From the NCBI GenBank assembly GCA_009760855.2, contig WPIO01000004.1:7760001-7824000 (forward strand): 64,000 nt of DNA, written 5' to 3'. A program made the translations under genes and the position numbers. The notes below the pieces were generated by a model, which was given only the letters and a program-made list of their open reading frames with translations, was not told the DNA's origin and did no database searches. Below, one piece after another: positions 9,402 through 23,430 of this stretch (position 1 is its first letter; every line of letters begins with the position of its first letter). The stretch comes from Cristatella mucedo. Lineage: Eukaryota > Bryozoa > Phylactolaemata > Cristatellidae.

Positions 9402-11822
9402 CTAAGTAAGGTGAATTTTTCTGGCCTTGAACGTGGCGAACTGGTCTAATACACTTTGAAAGTAAATATTTTCCCGTGTTTCTTTTTCTATGCTTAACAA
9501 GGCAAAATCAGAGAGCCGATCTTGCCCCATTGATGCTCTTAGATAAGACAGGATTATCTTCAGCTTGCTAAAGGAACGTTCACAACTGGCTGCTGATACA
9601 GCTATGGTGATAAAAACTTGCTTGGAAACTCTCAAATTAGAAAACACATCTTCTCCGTAATTGAAAATGAAAGACACGAGTTCCAGGGGTCTTTAATACC
9701 AAGTCGTGACGTACGGCAAGTAGCATTTTACAGTCACATATTTCACTGTACAGCTCTATTCCATCAACGTCTGAACAATAGAAGACTCCAAGATCTAGAC
9801 ATTGCTGGCGAAGTTTGATCTCGTCAAGTGTCTTCAAAAGGTGCTCAACTTCCACCAAGAAACTAAATTTGGCATTAAAATATGTGAGGCGTTTAAACCT
9901 ATTTGTAATTTCTTGTCGGACAGAATCTACGCTGTTCTCATCATTCTCGAAATCTCCTCCTCTGCCGAGAGACCAACATCTTGAGAGAATTCTCCAGGCT
10001 TGTACGGCCTTTGTCAGATTCTTCGTTCAACTGCAACTACCCATAATTCACATTTCATTTTGGCATCTAGCTGTGATTCTTGGCACATGTCTTCTCGAAG
10101 TCTTGACAACTCAAACTAAAGAGATTGGATTTCACAAGAGGCGTCTCTGAAGTTCCTCTTTGGGTTTTGCAGTCTTTTCTGAACGTGGTCAATCTTCCTT
10201 AAGATGCTGTACCACATGGCAACAGAGCCAAAAAGTTCAAGTTAAAAATAGAATGTAAGAGACTGCTAGCTTCACTTCTTCTTCCAAGTGTTCCACTCGT
10301 GTCCTTGTACAGTTGCTCCAATAGACCTACACTGCTGTCCAGTCCATCATTGATGGCTTTCACAGCCTCTACTCTGGCACTCAACCTTGTTGCAGAGTGA
10401 CGTTTGACAGCAATAATAATAAGAATAATAACAGTACACTTGATAAAGCGCCTTCAGAGAACTCAATCTATTTTCAGGCGCTTTCATTTGCTGGAAATGA
10501 AGCACGATCTAATAGTAAATGGACTTCTAAGACTTTCTTCAGTTCTTCCCGCCTCAAAGTTGATATTTAAAAAAAAATAAGTAGGTGCTTTCTATTGTTC
10601 CAAAAAGGTAATAATAACGGAATCTTGACTTTGAGCATGAACTGCCAGGTTCAAACTGCGGTTATCATAGTTTACAAAAATAGCCTTCTCATTTCTGGAA
10701 AGTATTCTCTTTTGGACACCAGCCAAGCGGCCAGACATGACTGCTGCCTTGTCATAGCACTGTGACCTGCAATCTTGCACGGACATTTTGTCAGATACGA
10801 GCTTGTTCAAGATGAGACCCTGAATTGCTACAGCGTATTTGGCGTAGATTTGAAGAAATTCCGGAAAGATTCATCGATGATGACTTTTTTGTTGGCAAAA
10901 TCAACATTGGCATATCTAATGACCTCAGACATCTACTCGCGGTGAGTGCCAGATCAGGAGTTGAGTGAAACAGAATGCCATAGCGCTTGCTTTGCCGTAT
11001 GCTGCAGAGTAGCTTGTCTCTGACTGTGGATGCAGGTATACTAATGAAATCATTTAGGAGTTGAGGAGACAGATAAGAGACTGACTTTGGATTATTTCCG
11101 GCGTGGTCTAGTTGTGATAGCAGAAGAGCATCGTACTGAGATAGAAGATGTAGAAGTCCCAAGAAGTTTCCAAAGTTTTTCTCACCACCCAGGCCAAAAC
11201 TCTCTTGGCGACCAAGCAATGCAGGTTTTGAGAAACCAAGCGCTTGATGCAGCTCCGAGCTTTCATTAGGACTTCTTGCCATTGTTGTTTTCCGATAAGA
11301 TTTGTACCTCAACAGCAGTGTCTACTCTACTTCCTTTAAGAAGTCTCCACTGGCATTGACGGCGATAAGAGCTGTTTTCATGGGCAATTATTTTATTTAG
11401 GTTTCCTCCACTGGCTAAACCCTTTTGACAGTTCAAGCGACGATCGGGAATGTTGGGTGGACATAGGTTTAGAGCAGACAGCAGAAGCAATATGCAGTCT
11501 GTTTTGAGGGAGAGTAGACCAGCCAGGTCCTACTAACGTCCACTAGCAAGTTGTCTCTTGAACCCGGCTTTGCTCATGGGTGTACCGCCTTTCCCAGAAA
11601 ATGGACCTTTGTTCTGAATCAGGCTTGATCCCCGTGGTACTGGTTCAGTTCGAAGTGGCTGTGGAATGAGGGGAAAGCAGATGTTTGCTCAAACTTAATG
11701 TAGCCAATATCATACAGAGTCAGCACTTTGGAAATTGCAGTGGATTCCTTATCTTCTCCTCCTGCGGCGGTGCTTGCACCCCTGTGGTCAAAATGTTGAA
11801 CATCTTCGTCTTCAGAGAGCAA
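9402..11822 (-). pseudogene. hAT-superfamily (ZMYM1-like) transposase, broken
   Basis: This is a decayed hAT DNA-transposon transposase. Reading leftward on the minus strand, blocks occur in family order: GNLNKIIAHENSSYRR (about 11,390), then FGNFLGLLHLLSQYD, SVSYLSPQLLNDF, DSTPDL-like HSTPDLALT, CRSQCYDKAAVMSG (about 10,750) and WEARV-like SARVEAVKAIND (10,380). Last is the C-terminal hAT dimerisation block AVSAASCERSFSKLKIILSY with RLSDFALLSIE (9450-9610). The blocks lie in different frames separated by stops and frameshifts (near 9680, 10,390-10,590, 10,800 and 11,290), so no active enzyme is encoded. A LINE tail interrupts it at about 10,412-10,520. Homology is recalled family pattern; the element's termini are not defined. 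Confidence 0.83.
10412..10520 (-). mobile_element. LINE 3' tail inserted in the hAT pseudogene
   Basis: AATAATAATAAG is followed by ACTTGATAAAGCGCC, GAGAACTCAATCTATTTTC and AGGCGCTTTCATTTGCTG: the reverse complement of the LINE 3' end. It separates two collinear hAT blocks, so it is younger than the hAT insertion. Confidence 0.75.
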
Positions 11823-12211
11823 AGCTCTCTTTCATGAAGTTTCTAGCCTAGCAAAGCGTCTGTTTCTCCAGTGGTGGTATCAAGATTTTTTCTGCCTCCA
11901 TCCTTTAAATCCTCGTCCCTGTCCTTTGTATTGCCTCCTCCTTCCAGCTTGTTTTTGTCCTCCTCAAACTTATCTTCCTCATTTCCTCTGCGATTGTCAA
12001 CGTTTTCCTGGTATTTTCTGTGCCTTCACTGTCCTTCAGCTTTGTCTCCTTCAAGACACTGTACAGCACCTTGCTGGACTTGCTTGCTTCCTTCTTTCTT
12101 CTCCTCGCGTTTTCTTTTTCTGCGCTGGGCAGGACCTTCATTTTTTACCATTGTCGTCTGAAAATAGATTGGGGTGACCAAGCATTTCCGCAGCTATGCG
12201 GTAGCTCTAAC
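11823..12211. other. Pyrimidine-rich stretch, no gene recognised
   Basis: TC- and TTCC-rich sequence. Minus-strand reading gives a Lys/Glu/Arg-rich frame (11,905-12,141) that could be the decayed N-terminal linker of the hAT protein or just low complexity. Confidence 0.35.
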
Positions 12212-12748
12212 AATTATAATAATAATAATAATAAGACATTCCTTTAGCACCATCAGAGAACTCAATCTCCTTCTAGGCACTTTACAGATGTTGCAAAGGG
12301 AGCACGATCGAACGGTTAGTGGTAGCATCCTCAATGACAACAAGCATAACCTGGTAAGAGGCGATGCACGTGGTCAGCAAGCAACCATGGTTAGTGGCAG
12401 CATGCACGCAGTGTCAGCACCCATAAGCACACAAAGGACGGATCGCATGGTACCACTAAATACTGTGATAAATAGATTTTTTTATAGCTTGTTTTCAAAT
12501 GTTGTCAAGTCAGATTATATCTTATAGCCTGTCGGAACTGAGTTCCGGGCTTTGTGGGCGTACGAACTGAAGGCATGGTCTCCAAAGGATTTGAGGTTCG
12601 TAAGAGGTACAGGTAAAAGATTAGATTCAGACAAGCGGGTGGTACGATGCTTGGCCTGGTTGGGAAAGTAGATCTGATTGCTAGGCTGTTCCAGTTCCAT
12701 CAACCGCGAAACCTTCGCTAGTTTGGGTAGCGACACGACGTGTGGAAT
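12212..12748 (-). mobile_element. LINE (CR1/L2-like) 3' fragment, diverged subfamily
   Basis: Minus-strand blocks IYFPNQAKHRTTRLSESN and [20 protein letters not shown] are followed by the 3'UTR and a tail of the AGTGCC...GGTGCT arm type. It is 5'-truncated and diverged. Confidence 0.85.
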
Positions 12749-13000
12749 ATGCAAAGACCTGAAGCTAGCAATACGCCAACGATAGAAAATACAGCGCTTG
12801 ATATTCTGCACTCAGCGCTAGCAACAAAATCGTATTAGTAGAAGCCAAAAAGCAGCTCACGCTCATCGCTACACTCAACGACCGGAAGACCGTCGCTTCA
12901 GGAGACTGTGACTGTGGTCAGGCACAAGCCGTATATTGTAGCCACACAATAGTCACCGTCGCACATAGTTATGCAAAGGCTGCTCATATCGGTGCTACTC
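12749..13000 (-). repeat. LTR-like dispersed repeat, left copy
   Basis: TGCAAAG.CCTGAAGCT.GC.ATACGCC, then CTGCAC.CAGCGCTA and GTGGTCAGGC recur in order at 14,496-14,810. The pair may be retrotransposon LTR remnants; strand is inferred from the right copy. Confidence 0.45.
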
Positions 13001-14495
13001 CACGGCACGCTGGCTCGCTCCGCCCTTGATGCGGCGTAGCAGGCCGGTTGGGTGAACGAGGGGTGATTGCCCGCGTGAGATAGCCGAATACAGCGGTTGA
13101 AGCCCCCTCGGTGTTGCCTTGTCATCGCATGTGTGCCGCCAGAGCGTCAAGCTACAGCTTGATCCAAGTCTGTAAATAAATGCTCAACTAGCTCAGCCAG
13201 CATTAGTCAAGTCCATTGAAGCAAGGATTCGGTTGCAATCAAGATTGGTATTCTCACATACAAAAGTTAAAAGAAAATATCCGCAATCCACTTTGCTTTG
13301 CGCGCCCCCTCCGGCATTGGCGCCGGGGACATCTGTCCCCCTCGCCATGCCTCTGGCGTGAGCACCGCTTTCGTCCTACTTGAAATGGCGAATGCACGTC
13401 CAGGTGCCCGGCGGCGCGAAAGTGCCGTGCAGCGAGAGGCGTCTCCTAGGTGGGAAACGGCGAGGTAGGTCGCTAGCGAAGGCAGTGGCCTCGAGCGAGG
13501 ACCTCGGCAGAGGGCAGAGCGGGCGCGCTCGCGCTGAGACTTCGCTACGTCGTACGTGCCACGGTCCCGAGTCGGTCCGACAGGCTCGACTTGACCCGTT
13601 CGGTTGGTTAGCTTCAGTCGCAATTAACTCCTGCACACTTGAGTTGCGTAGCACACTGGTATCAGGAATGATATGCTAAGCGCACCAGGCAAGTTACCTT
13701 GCTGGCGCGAAATCGAGCATTTCCTGATTAGCTGCCTAGGAATCGCTAAAGGTGCGCTAATCCTAATTGAAGAATGATTGGCAGGACACGGCAGCTTGCT
13801 TTTTCAATTAATCTACGTATACGGTTGAGTGCATGAATTTAGCTTTATAAGAATAGTCCGGTTTCAGGGCGATTGTAATGACTGGCTTCTCGTCAAATGG
13901 GAAATAGAGGGAAATGTCGGAAATTGCAGAGGAATGTGAAGGTTTTGCTATTGCCCTTCTGACATTCTCGAACAGTCAAGGTTCAAGATCCGTGGCTGAA
14001 TATTACAAACGTGGGTGTCTAAAAATCAACGGACTCCATAATTTGGATTATAAATAAGTGTGAAACTACTCAAATATGCTGGAAACTTGGCTCACGCGGA
14101 GTGATACCTAAAAAAGATAAGTTTGACGTTGAATTATCAAAAACAATCCAACAAACCGAGCTTTTGTTTATGTGTCTATCATTGGACAAAGATTTTAGAT
14201 ATGCGACCTTAAGTTTTGACAACTTACGTATTTTTAGAACAAGGTTTGAAAAGTGAGATCGTAAGGCATGTTTACACGGGAAGTTATTATTTGACCTCAC
14301 CAATGTGCTAATATAAGTGTCGGCTGAACATAAGGCTTCCAGAAGTGGTATTTCTCCAGTGAGTTTCGCAAATAGCAATGGTTGAGCCCTAAGTGGACAC
14401 CAAAACATCTCACGAAGCGATGGAATCAGCGTACAGTACACAGCATAAAAATTATGACCGCGCGACCCTCACTAGTTCGAGTCGGCACTGCGAGT
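13001..14495. other. No gene recognised; GC-rich patch then AT-rich DNA
   Basis: 13,280-13,620 is GC- and CpG-rich with overlapping open frames on both strands, which is a composition effect. A short GGGGACATCTGTCCCC palindrome lies near 13,326. The remainder is AT-rich and unassigned. Confidence 0.4.
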
Positions 14496-14810
14496 GCAAA
14501 GTTCTGAAGCTCGCCATACGCCGATGATAACAACACAGCACTGCATACTCTGCACGCAGCGCTAACACAAAAACAACACCGTACTAGAGAAAAAGCACAA
14601 CAACAGCCTGTATGTGACGGCCGATGTGACAGACGACTTCGAGCCGACTCGCCGAGAGGCTTAACGTAGCTCGCGCTCAGCGCAAGGACTCACCGACCTG
14701 CAGACCGTTGCTCCAAGAGAACGCCCATGGTCAGGCCCAGGTCTAATATAGTAGCCAAGTCGTGAGTCATACAGTAATCTCGGTCGTACATAATCGTACA
14801 TGGGACTGCT
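14496..14810 (-). repeat. LTR-like dispersed repeat, right copy
   Basis: This is the counterpart of 12,749-13,000. On the minus strand a purine tract (AAAGGAGGGAATGGGA, about 14,938-14,953) precedes TGCAATGCCC, as a polypurine tract precedes a 3' LTR. No reverse transcriptase or integrase is visible. Confidence 0.4.
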
Positions 14811-16501
<1,691 letters not shown>

Positions 16502-16610
16502 CTAAGGCACCGTCATCAAAACGAACCGAGAGGGTTGGTAGCTATCGTCACTTTTCTGCTATGACTAGACTAAACGACCAAAGCAAACTTAATCTCGCGC
16601 ACTTCTGCAG

Positions 16611-16675
16611 CTTAATAATAATACATTTGATATAGCACCCATAGAAAACTCAATATCTTTCTAGGCACTCCAATG
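16611..16675 (-). mobile_element. LINE 3' tail fragment
   Basis: TTAATAATAATACATTTGAT is followed by AGCACC, GAAAACTCAATATC and TTTCTAGGCACT, the reverse complement of the LINE end in its AGTGCC arm version. Confidence 0.65.
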
Positions 16676-17092
16676 ATACGAAGAACCAACGAGAATAATC
16701 TCAGGCGACGTCAGAGGATTCGCTGGGAGCCCGTAGCTTGGTTCCAAGCTCGTGCAAACTGCACACCTCTCTTAGTTGCCATTGTCAAGACAGAGTAGAG
16801 AGGCGTGTTCTTTTGACTGCTTTTGTTATACCATGAAAAAAATTGTTAGTTTTGAATATACCGGAATGGCCCAGGCGTAAATAAACAAAGTATCCTACAA
16901 TGCAAACAAAATTTACTAGAACCACTCAAATGGCTGAACCTAAGACTTAATCTCGCACAGGTAAGGAAAGAATTCCATGATCACTAGTTTAACAAATAAA
17001 TACGAGCCACTCAAAACCAGATTTCAATCGCCACTCAATTTCCAAACACAGACTAAGCAAGGCTGTCGTTAGTCTTGTAAATACCAAGCAGA
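16676..17092. other. Nothing recognised
   Basis: AT-rich sequence without frames or repeats I can assign. Confidence 0.35.
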
Positions 17093-17199
17093 GCTGATTT
17101 GGTCCAGCGGCGAAGATGCTCGCCTCGGGGACCAAGGTCAGGCTGAGGTCGTGGGCTCAAGCCCGGAGGCATATGTGAAGCGGCTGCATAGAGATACAA
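17093..17199 (+). mobile_element. SINE family A, tail truncated
   Basis: GCTGATTTGGTCCAGCGG, GAGGTCGTGGGCTCAAGCCC and ATATGTGAAGCGGCTGCATA show the A-box, B-box and start of the tail. It stops before the TTCTCT half of the hairpin. Confidence 0.8.
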
Positions 17200-18452
17200 A
17201 GATACGCGAGCAGCTGACTGGGCTCAATCTCAACCATAACATTCATAGGCAGGCAAAGTAAGAATTCCACACAGCGAGCGAGCTCGCGCAAAGCCAACTG
17301 AAGAAATCGATAAACCACACAAATTAGTTACACAAATACGATTGCTTTTCAACGCTAAATCCGAAAGCTTGCAAACATGTTCGTCGGATCCACGATTTAA
17401 CATTGCTATTACAACCACCGAATCACCTATTGAATACTGCAAATCGTCTTCGCTAGACACGTAGTCAGGCGGAACATGGCACATTGAAGCTTGCTGCATG
17501 AGATAACTATTATGCCTCGTACCTGTCACGGGTAAATCTAAAATCACGCTGACCGGCTTATTCGGTACCTTCCCTTTGTGGCGCCTCAAAAAATGCACCA
17601 AAGTTAGCTGCAACTAAAATCATCCATCAAACGAATATCCTAAGATTCGGTTACTACCAATAGGTAAGTACCGATACAAATCGTCCAACTGACTGATGTG
17701 TGCGATGATTGATGCAGCTCTCCAAAACCTGAGAACAGGGATCGAGCATCGGGTTTTGTGAGCGTGTCCAATGCAGACTCGACTAGCGACCCAGAATCGA
17801 GAAGCGAGCTGCTCCACTGCGTCTATTTTTATTACGTTTTTGCTTAGCCTTTAGTTTGGCTACGGCTAATAAAAATGCTATCGACAAGAAATTTGTCATG
17901 TGCATTGGTTTGCGCTTTACGTATTGAGAAGTCTTTAGTGCTTACAGGAAATTGTCATGTAGAATTACATGCTTTGAAAGACAATCTCTTGACAGACCAG
18001 TCGTTTCGACAGCCTGCCCTTATGTCTTACAAATGTCACCGATTGGCAAGTAGTCAAGAGATCAACTTGAATAAGTACACGTTCACTCTTTTATGCTTGA
18101 AGGACTTTAAAAAGTGTGTGGATTAATCGGGCTTTGCTTCATTGATTTACATGCTTTGACATCCTGCCTTGCTTCTTTCAAATTGCTTTGACTGCAGTCG
18201 ACCTTTGCACTCTGCAGTTGACCTTTGTACTTTCCCAAGCCAGGCCAATACTCCAACAATTGATGCGAAATTTGGACTGTGAGTTGGGTTCTGCTCGTAC
18301 AAGCTGAGCCGCACTCAGAATTGGTACGCGCGTACAGTACATATGTCCTCAAAAAGTCATTTAACTTTAAAATCTGCCTTAATGTTTATTTATTCAATGC
18401 CATAATTTATTTATATTTTTAAGGTGTCGCTCAGCCTGAGTCACGTATCCTG
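17200..18452. other. No gene recognised
   Basis: Frames of up to 127 codons (17,230-17,613, minus) carry no domain I recognise, and no second exon pairs with them. Confidence 0.35.
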
Positions 18453-18599
18453 CATAGTTTGGCTCAGTGGTTAAGGTTCTCCCCCCGACCAAGGTCTAGC
18501 CGAGGTCGTGGGCTCGAGCACCGCGGTATACATGAATCGCTTGAATGGAGATTAGGTTCTCTTAGGGCGCTATACAAATGAATTATATATATATATATA
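18453..18599 (+). mobile_element. SINE family A
   Basis: GTTTGGCTCAGTGGTTAAGG (A box), GAGGTCGTGGGCTCGAGCAC (B box), then GGAGATTAGGTTCTCTTAGG and GCGCTATACAAATGAATTAT, followed by a short (TA)n run. Confidence 0.87.
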
Positions 18600-19029
18600 C
18601 TTATTGGCTGGTTTGAATTTCCTATGAAATATAATTAAAAACTGTCAATTTTTACATATTGCTATGTTTGGTGCATTCAGCCACATACCATGATCTTTAC
18701 TTCCAGACGTCAGAAAAACTTTTAAGAATCAGACAAGCAGTTGCAAAGTCATCGTTACGCAAAAAATAGCTAATGTTGTCAGTTCTGCTCATGCTAAATT
18801 TTACTGTACTTTTTCAACCTGACCTTCTCACATCAATCATACTTAAAGTCTGATGGGCAATGAACCCCTGCTGAGCGGGGTAGAACGCCACCCAGCCCTG
18901 CAATTCTTGGTCAGGTTTGGCTTAAAGAGCCACGCTCACTCCGGTCACCGGTCTACACTCATTACGACATTCTGACACCGCGGCCGCCGCCGCCGGACTA
19001 CCGCGTATGTCGTCTACCGAGGCTGCACT
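18600..19029. other. Nothing recognised
   Basis: AT-rich sequence followed by a short GC-rich patch with GGCCGCCGCCGCCGG near 18,981. Confidence 0.3.
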
Positions 19030-19085
19030 TTCATACAGAGATTAAGTTCTCTGAGGGCGCTAAACAAATTTATTATTATTATTGT
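19030..19085 (+). mobile_element. LINE/SINE 3' tail fragment
   Basis: CAGAGATTAAGTTCTCTGAG, GGCGCTAAACAAATT, then TATTATTATTATT. Only the shared hairpin tail is preserved. Confidence 0.7.
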
Positions 19086-20107
19086 CTGCAAAGTTATTCC
19101 CTCTGGCATTAATGTAAGTCGTCTGAGCATGACAATGCATTCGCCCTCTTCGCGTAACGAGGGACCAATGCCAGCTACAGAGAGAGCTGACGCAGAGCTA
19201 TGAGCAACCGCGTGTGAAAGGTACTTTTTCTAAAACGGTTACAACTTGTTTGCGACTCGTCTTCTCGCCATTGCATTTCCATAGCATTCCTGCATCCATC
19301 AGAATAGTGCCCCTACGTTCGGCCATCGGGTATTGCGATCGTTTCAAATGCTCAGAAGAGCTCTTTGGCATATCCGTAGCGTGCGACCCAGAGTATGCTT
19401 CTCCATGTGTGTCTCTTTATTCCATCGCTTCGCGATCCACTTCAGTGAGACGCTGAGTCGGAATGGCATGAAGAGGCGCTCAGCTGAGCTTTTTCTCTCC
19501 CGGTTCTAGCTCCATCGCACGCAAACCCTCCTCTTTCGAGAACGCAGCGACAGACCTCGCCGGAGCCACGACGCATTAGCGTGTCATTGGCGTGTCATTG
19601 GCGTGTCAAGGGTCGCTTACAGAGTGACAGCTCAGTGTAGAAAGCCGTTGTGGCTCTCGCTCGCCAGACGATGTTTGGGCGCGCTTCGCTAAATCAACAG
19701 CTTGAGCCACGCCATTGTTGCACAATGTTAGCCGAACGCGACGCCCATGAAAGCAGGTAGCGAGCGGAGTCGGAGTTTGGTTACTAATGGCTAGCCACAG
19801 CCACAGCCTCAGCAAGAGAGAGAGAGAGCCGCCGTCTTCTGAGGCGGCGGTGGCCACGACGCCGCCAACGGCGACGACGACGGAGCAGAAGGGTTTCGCG
19901 CACAGCAGCGCGGCTCCGTTGCTCACGTGCCCAAAGTCGGCAGTATGATGTACAACTGAAGTGAAACAAACTCAGTCATGCCAACATCTTGCCAGTTCTG
20001 GAGCACTTCGTTCAAGCAAACGCATTCGGTCGTCGCAAGGCGCTCCAGGAATTGCTTGTTGTCATTGAGCATACAAACAACCACTAGCCATTCGATGACG
20101 CTTCTTT
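19086..20107. other. No gene recognised
   Basis: GCGTGTCATTG is repeated in tandem near 19,577-19,610. Short GC-rich frames at 19,600-19,970 lack motifs. Confidence 0.35.
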
Positions 20108-20201
20108 TGCAGCAAATGCAAAGTGCCTTTTTTAAGAGATTGAACTTTCTGCAGGCGCTATAACAAATGCATTATTAATATTATTATTATTATTATCAAC
20201 C
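20108..20201 (+). mobile_element. LINE 3' tail fragment
   Basis: TTGCAGCAAATGCAAAGTGCC, AAGAGATTGAACTTTCTGCAG and GCGCTATAACAAATGCATTA, ending in a TTATTATTATTATT run. Confidence 0.75.
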
Positions 20202-21441
20202 ATGTGCCCGACGAGCCTCGGCAGGTCTTGCTGAGAAGTCGCCCCAGCTGGCGATCGGTGACTTCGTAACCCTACCGCAATGACACGAGAAGTCATCGCA
20301 GGGCTGCAGCCTTGTATCAGGTTATCTTACTGTGTGCTACTTAGCTTCTGACTCAAACGTTCGATCTTGCTAATGCCGCAAAGTCTTTGGAGAGCACGCT
20401 GGTTCGCGCGCCACTGGTCTCGCGCCGCTCCTCGAGGCGACATCCCCTCGGCTCGGCAGGCTCGGCAGGCGTGCGCAGGCGCGATTCTCGCGAGCTGCCA
20501 CGCTTCCTATTGCAGGGGCACAACTCGTACTACTCGAATCGCCTTTAATGCGTTTTCTGCGGCGGTCATTATGACCTCTCGCGTCTTTGGTCGCAAATGG
20601 TCGTTGGCGACACTAACCGACAGCTGCACGAAAGCAGGTTACATTCTCCCTTAAAAAAAAGCGCCGTCGCGCGAGAAAGAGTACAGGCGCCGGCGCTCGC
20701 GCCAGATCGCGAGGACTTCCTCGCTGCTATTAAGGCAGCTGGCATGTACTTCAAGCGCATCCGACGCCCGCCAGCGTACTCCAGCCTCGACTGGATCGTA
20801 ACTTGAAAGCCCTTGGCCGCGACTCGGAGAGCTCGAACACGTGCTCGCGTGGCCCGCGCGAAATTACCTCCTCCCGCAGCCGCTGCTGCCGCCGCCCGAC
20901 GCAGTTGCTGCTGCTGCTGCCGAAGACGCCGCCGCTGCTCGACAGTCAAGCGTTTGCGTTGCTTCCCCTCTTTCCGGATCATTCCCACAACTCCCGGCTG
21001 CGCTGCCCTTCTCGAAAGAGGGCGGGCAAGCTGAAGAGGCAGGTCGATGTGAACTCAGCCTTGTTTGATCGGCCATGTTTACTTTCCCGATCTCCTTTTA
21101 AAGCTAGAGGTAGCCGAGCACCCTATTGTGCGCGCGTACCTGTCGTCGCCGCATCTTTTTTCAGACAGGTTTCATTGCGAGGCGACGAGACAGACGAGCT
21201 CGGAGTCGGCGACGCTCGCGAGCGCGTGGGACACCTCGTGCGAGGGGTGGGGCACATCGTGCGGGTGTGGCACCGGCCGGGACCGGCGGCTGAGTCGCTT
21301 CGAGAAACCAATGTTTCGGAAACTGGGACGTCGCGGAAGGATTTCTATTGCAAATTGCACGATTGGCCTTATTGATATATGGTAGTAGAAACTTACTTCC
21401 GTTAAAAAATGCTGAATGGTGTTCATAAAAAATTTGTATTT
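20202..21441. other. GC/CpG-rich stretch without a supported gene
   Basis: 20,380-21,310 is CpG-rich, with overlapping open frames in several directions (up to 190 codons at 20,803-21,375, plus). None shows a domain, and a (GCT)n/(GCC)n patch inflates them. It could be a CpG island or an unrecognised exon. Confidence 0.35.
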
Positions 21442-21500
21442 TCATCGCGCCCCGAAAGAATCAAATCTCTTTTTAGGCAACTCAAATAGGCTTGAAAAGA
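21442..21500 (-). mobile_element. Degenerate LINE 3' tail
   Basis: GCGCCCCGAAAGAATCAAATC and TCTTTTTAGGCAACTCAAAT resemble the reverse complement of the LINE end. Confidence 0.45.
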
Positions 21501-22813
21501 AATCGATGGTCAGCTGATCGGCGTAACGACATCCACAATGGCAACACGCGGAAATACGCAAAGGGCAGACGAGAACGAGGCCAAGGCTGCGATGAACGGG
21601 CTGGCTTTCAGTTTCGCTCTGAATTTAAGGGATGTCTTAATGCTAACGTCGCGATGTCACTCCAGCAAGATCTTTGCTTCGAGCTCGTAGGAGCTGGTGA
21701 ATGTTTGTACGTTGTATTTCAGGTTGGTCAAAGGCACGGCTAAACAACGTGAATGCTAGTGAAACGGGTGCCCGTGTGTACTTGCGAAAGCTCGGGGGAG
21801 TAATTCTTTCAGCTAGTTACCGAAACAAGAGAACGAGACGACCTGGAAGTGAATGACGAAAAACTGTAGGACAATAGTCTATCCTAAAACACTTCAACTG
21901 CAAACTTAGAGCTCTAAGAGTGGCCAACGAGTTCTTCCTGCGATTCTATCCACGGTCGAGGATGCTTTCTACCAACCGCGCGACGTAGTGACACCATTCT
22001 ACCGTAAGCTTCATGACCTAGGTCGTAGGTCCATTACCTAGGTCGTAGGTTGGAGTCCCGCATCAAGCATTCCTTGCATTACGCGCTGCAAGCGGAGTGA
22101 TAGCCGCTATAGCTCTTCTGCCGCTGCGTAAATAGGCTGCTCATTCGTTTGGCTTACTATTTCATTTTACCTTTTTATTTATTTTATTTTATTTTTACTA
22201 TTTATTTATTATACTATACTTTTAATTTCAGGCGCCATCTTGGGCGCCGCTTCTTGCCGGCAATGTCGTGAAGGCTATCCATTATGCCAAGGATTGTGTC
22301 TTTTGAACGGAGGCGAAGAAATCTTACCGTCACCGAGATTCAAGGGTTCTCGGGCTCTTGGGTCCGGAAATCGTATTTTACTCAATAGCTTCACCATGGT
22401 CAAATTTTCGATGCAAAGACCTGAATCGAGTTTTACGCAATTTTTCGCTAACCCACGAAGGTTTTCACATGCAATATTTCTCCTGTGATTCTTTTGACTT
22501 CTTCAATGTCAATTCATTACTTCGAAGCTTTTGAAAGCCGCGTAAATCGACTACAGTCTTAAATTTTCACCGGATCCTTTCGAATAGAATATTTTCAGAG
22601 CTAGCCAGCTTTAGACTCACTGTCTCTTTGGGCTTTATCTGTCGATTGAATTGTGTTCTCCTGCTGCACTAGCTTCTGGATTTATTCCATATTTGTAGCT
22701 TCCAAATATTACAACTTTGTTGCCAATATATATCTCTATCTCTTTCCAATTCTAGCCCTGCCGCACGGTATCTGTCCTAGCCAATCTGATCACGATCCAA
22801 CAGCCATCTTTAC

Positions 22814-22849
<36 letters not shown>

Positions 22850-23234
22850 CATTTATTTTTCAGACAACGGACATGTCATTTAACTGCCTGCAGTTACCTT
22901 GATTATGCAGACAGTATGCAATGCGGTAGCATTTAATATATCCAATTCCCTAATGATCCTAATTTAAGGAATGCTAGTAATTTCTGTCCCTGTCATAATA
23001 TGACCAATTTAACATCACGATATTTTATTATGGCTTGGCTGTACAAAAGAGTCTGTCTAGATGCGTTACGCATGCTTGCAAAATGGATGATACTGTGGGA
23101 ATTTCGTAAGCTCCTTCTCTTCTTTTGAGAGCGGCCACGGGTTCTTAAGCTTACTCGACTAGTATCCTGCGAGAAGTTTTATCGTGCCATCGCATCGCAT
23201 AACCTTATGTTTAGTGGGAAAATGCGCAGTTTTA
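21501..23234. other. Nothing recognised apart from AT-rich and (TA)n tracts
   Basis: ACCTAGGTCGTAGGT is duplicated at 22,016-22,052. 22,150-22,230 is very AT-rich and 22,816-22,846 is (TA)n. I find no convincing exon. Confidence 0.35.
22816..22846. repeat. (TA)n microsatellite
   Basis: About 15 TA units in AT-rich DNA. Confidence 0.95.
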
Positions 23235-23400
23235 ACAAGCATAATGCGGTTAGAGGTCACATGCACCGTGACAGCACTTAAATATGGTTAGGGGTAACAT
23301 GCACAGCGTCAGCAAGCACAAGCACATTAAGGGCAAATCGCAAGGACCCAGCAAACACTTTGAGAAGCGTGTGCGTTTTTAGCTCCTTTTTCTGCGATGA
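23235..23400 (-). mobile_element. LINE 3'UTR fragment
   Basis: GTTAGAGGTCACATGCACC, TATGGTTAGGGGTAACATGC and CAAGCACATTAAGGGC match the LINE 3'UTR seen at 4490-4580. Both the coding part and the tail are missing. Confidence 0.7.
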
Positions 23401-23430
23401 GACGATGCTGTGACGTCAGTCGGGATCGCC

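Noticed and set aside
20803-21375. 190-codon plus-strand frame
   Set aside because: GC-driven, with no motif and no splice or polyA support; left as an unassigned CpG-rich region.
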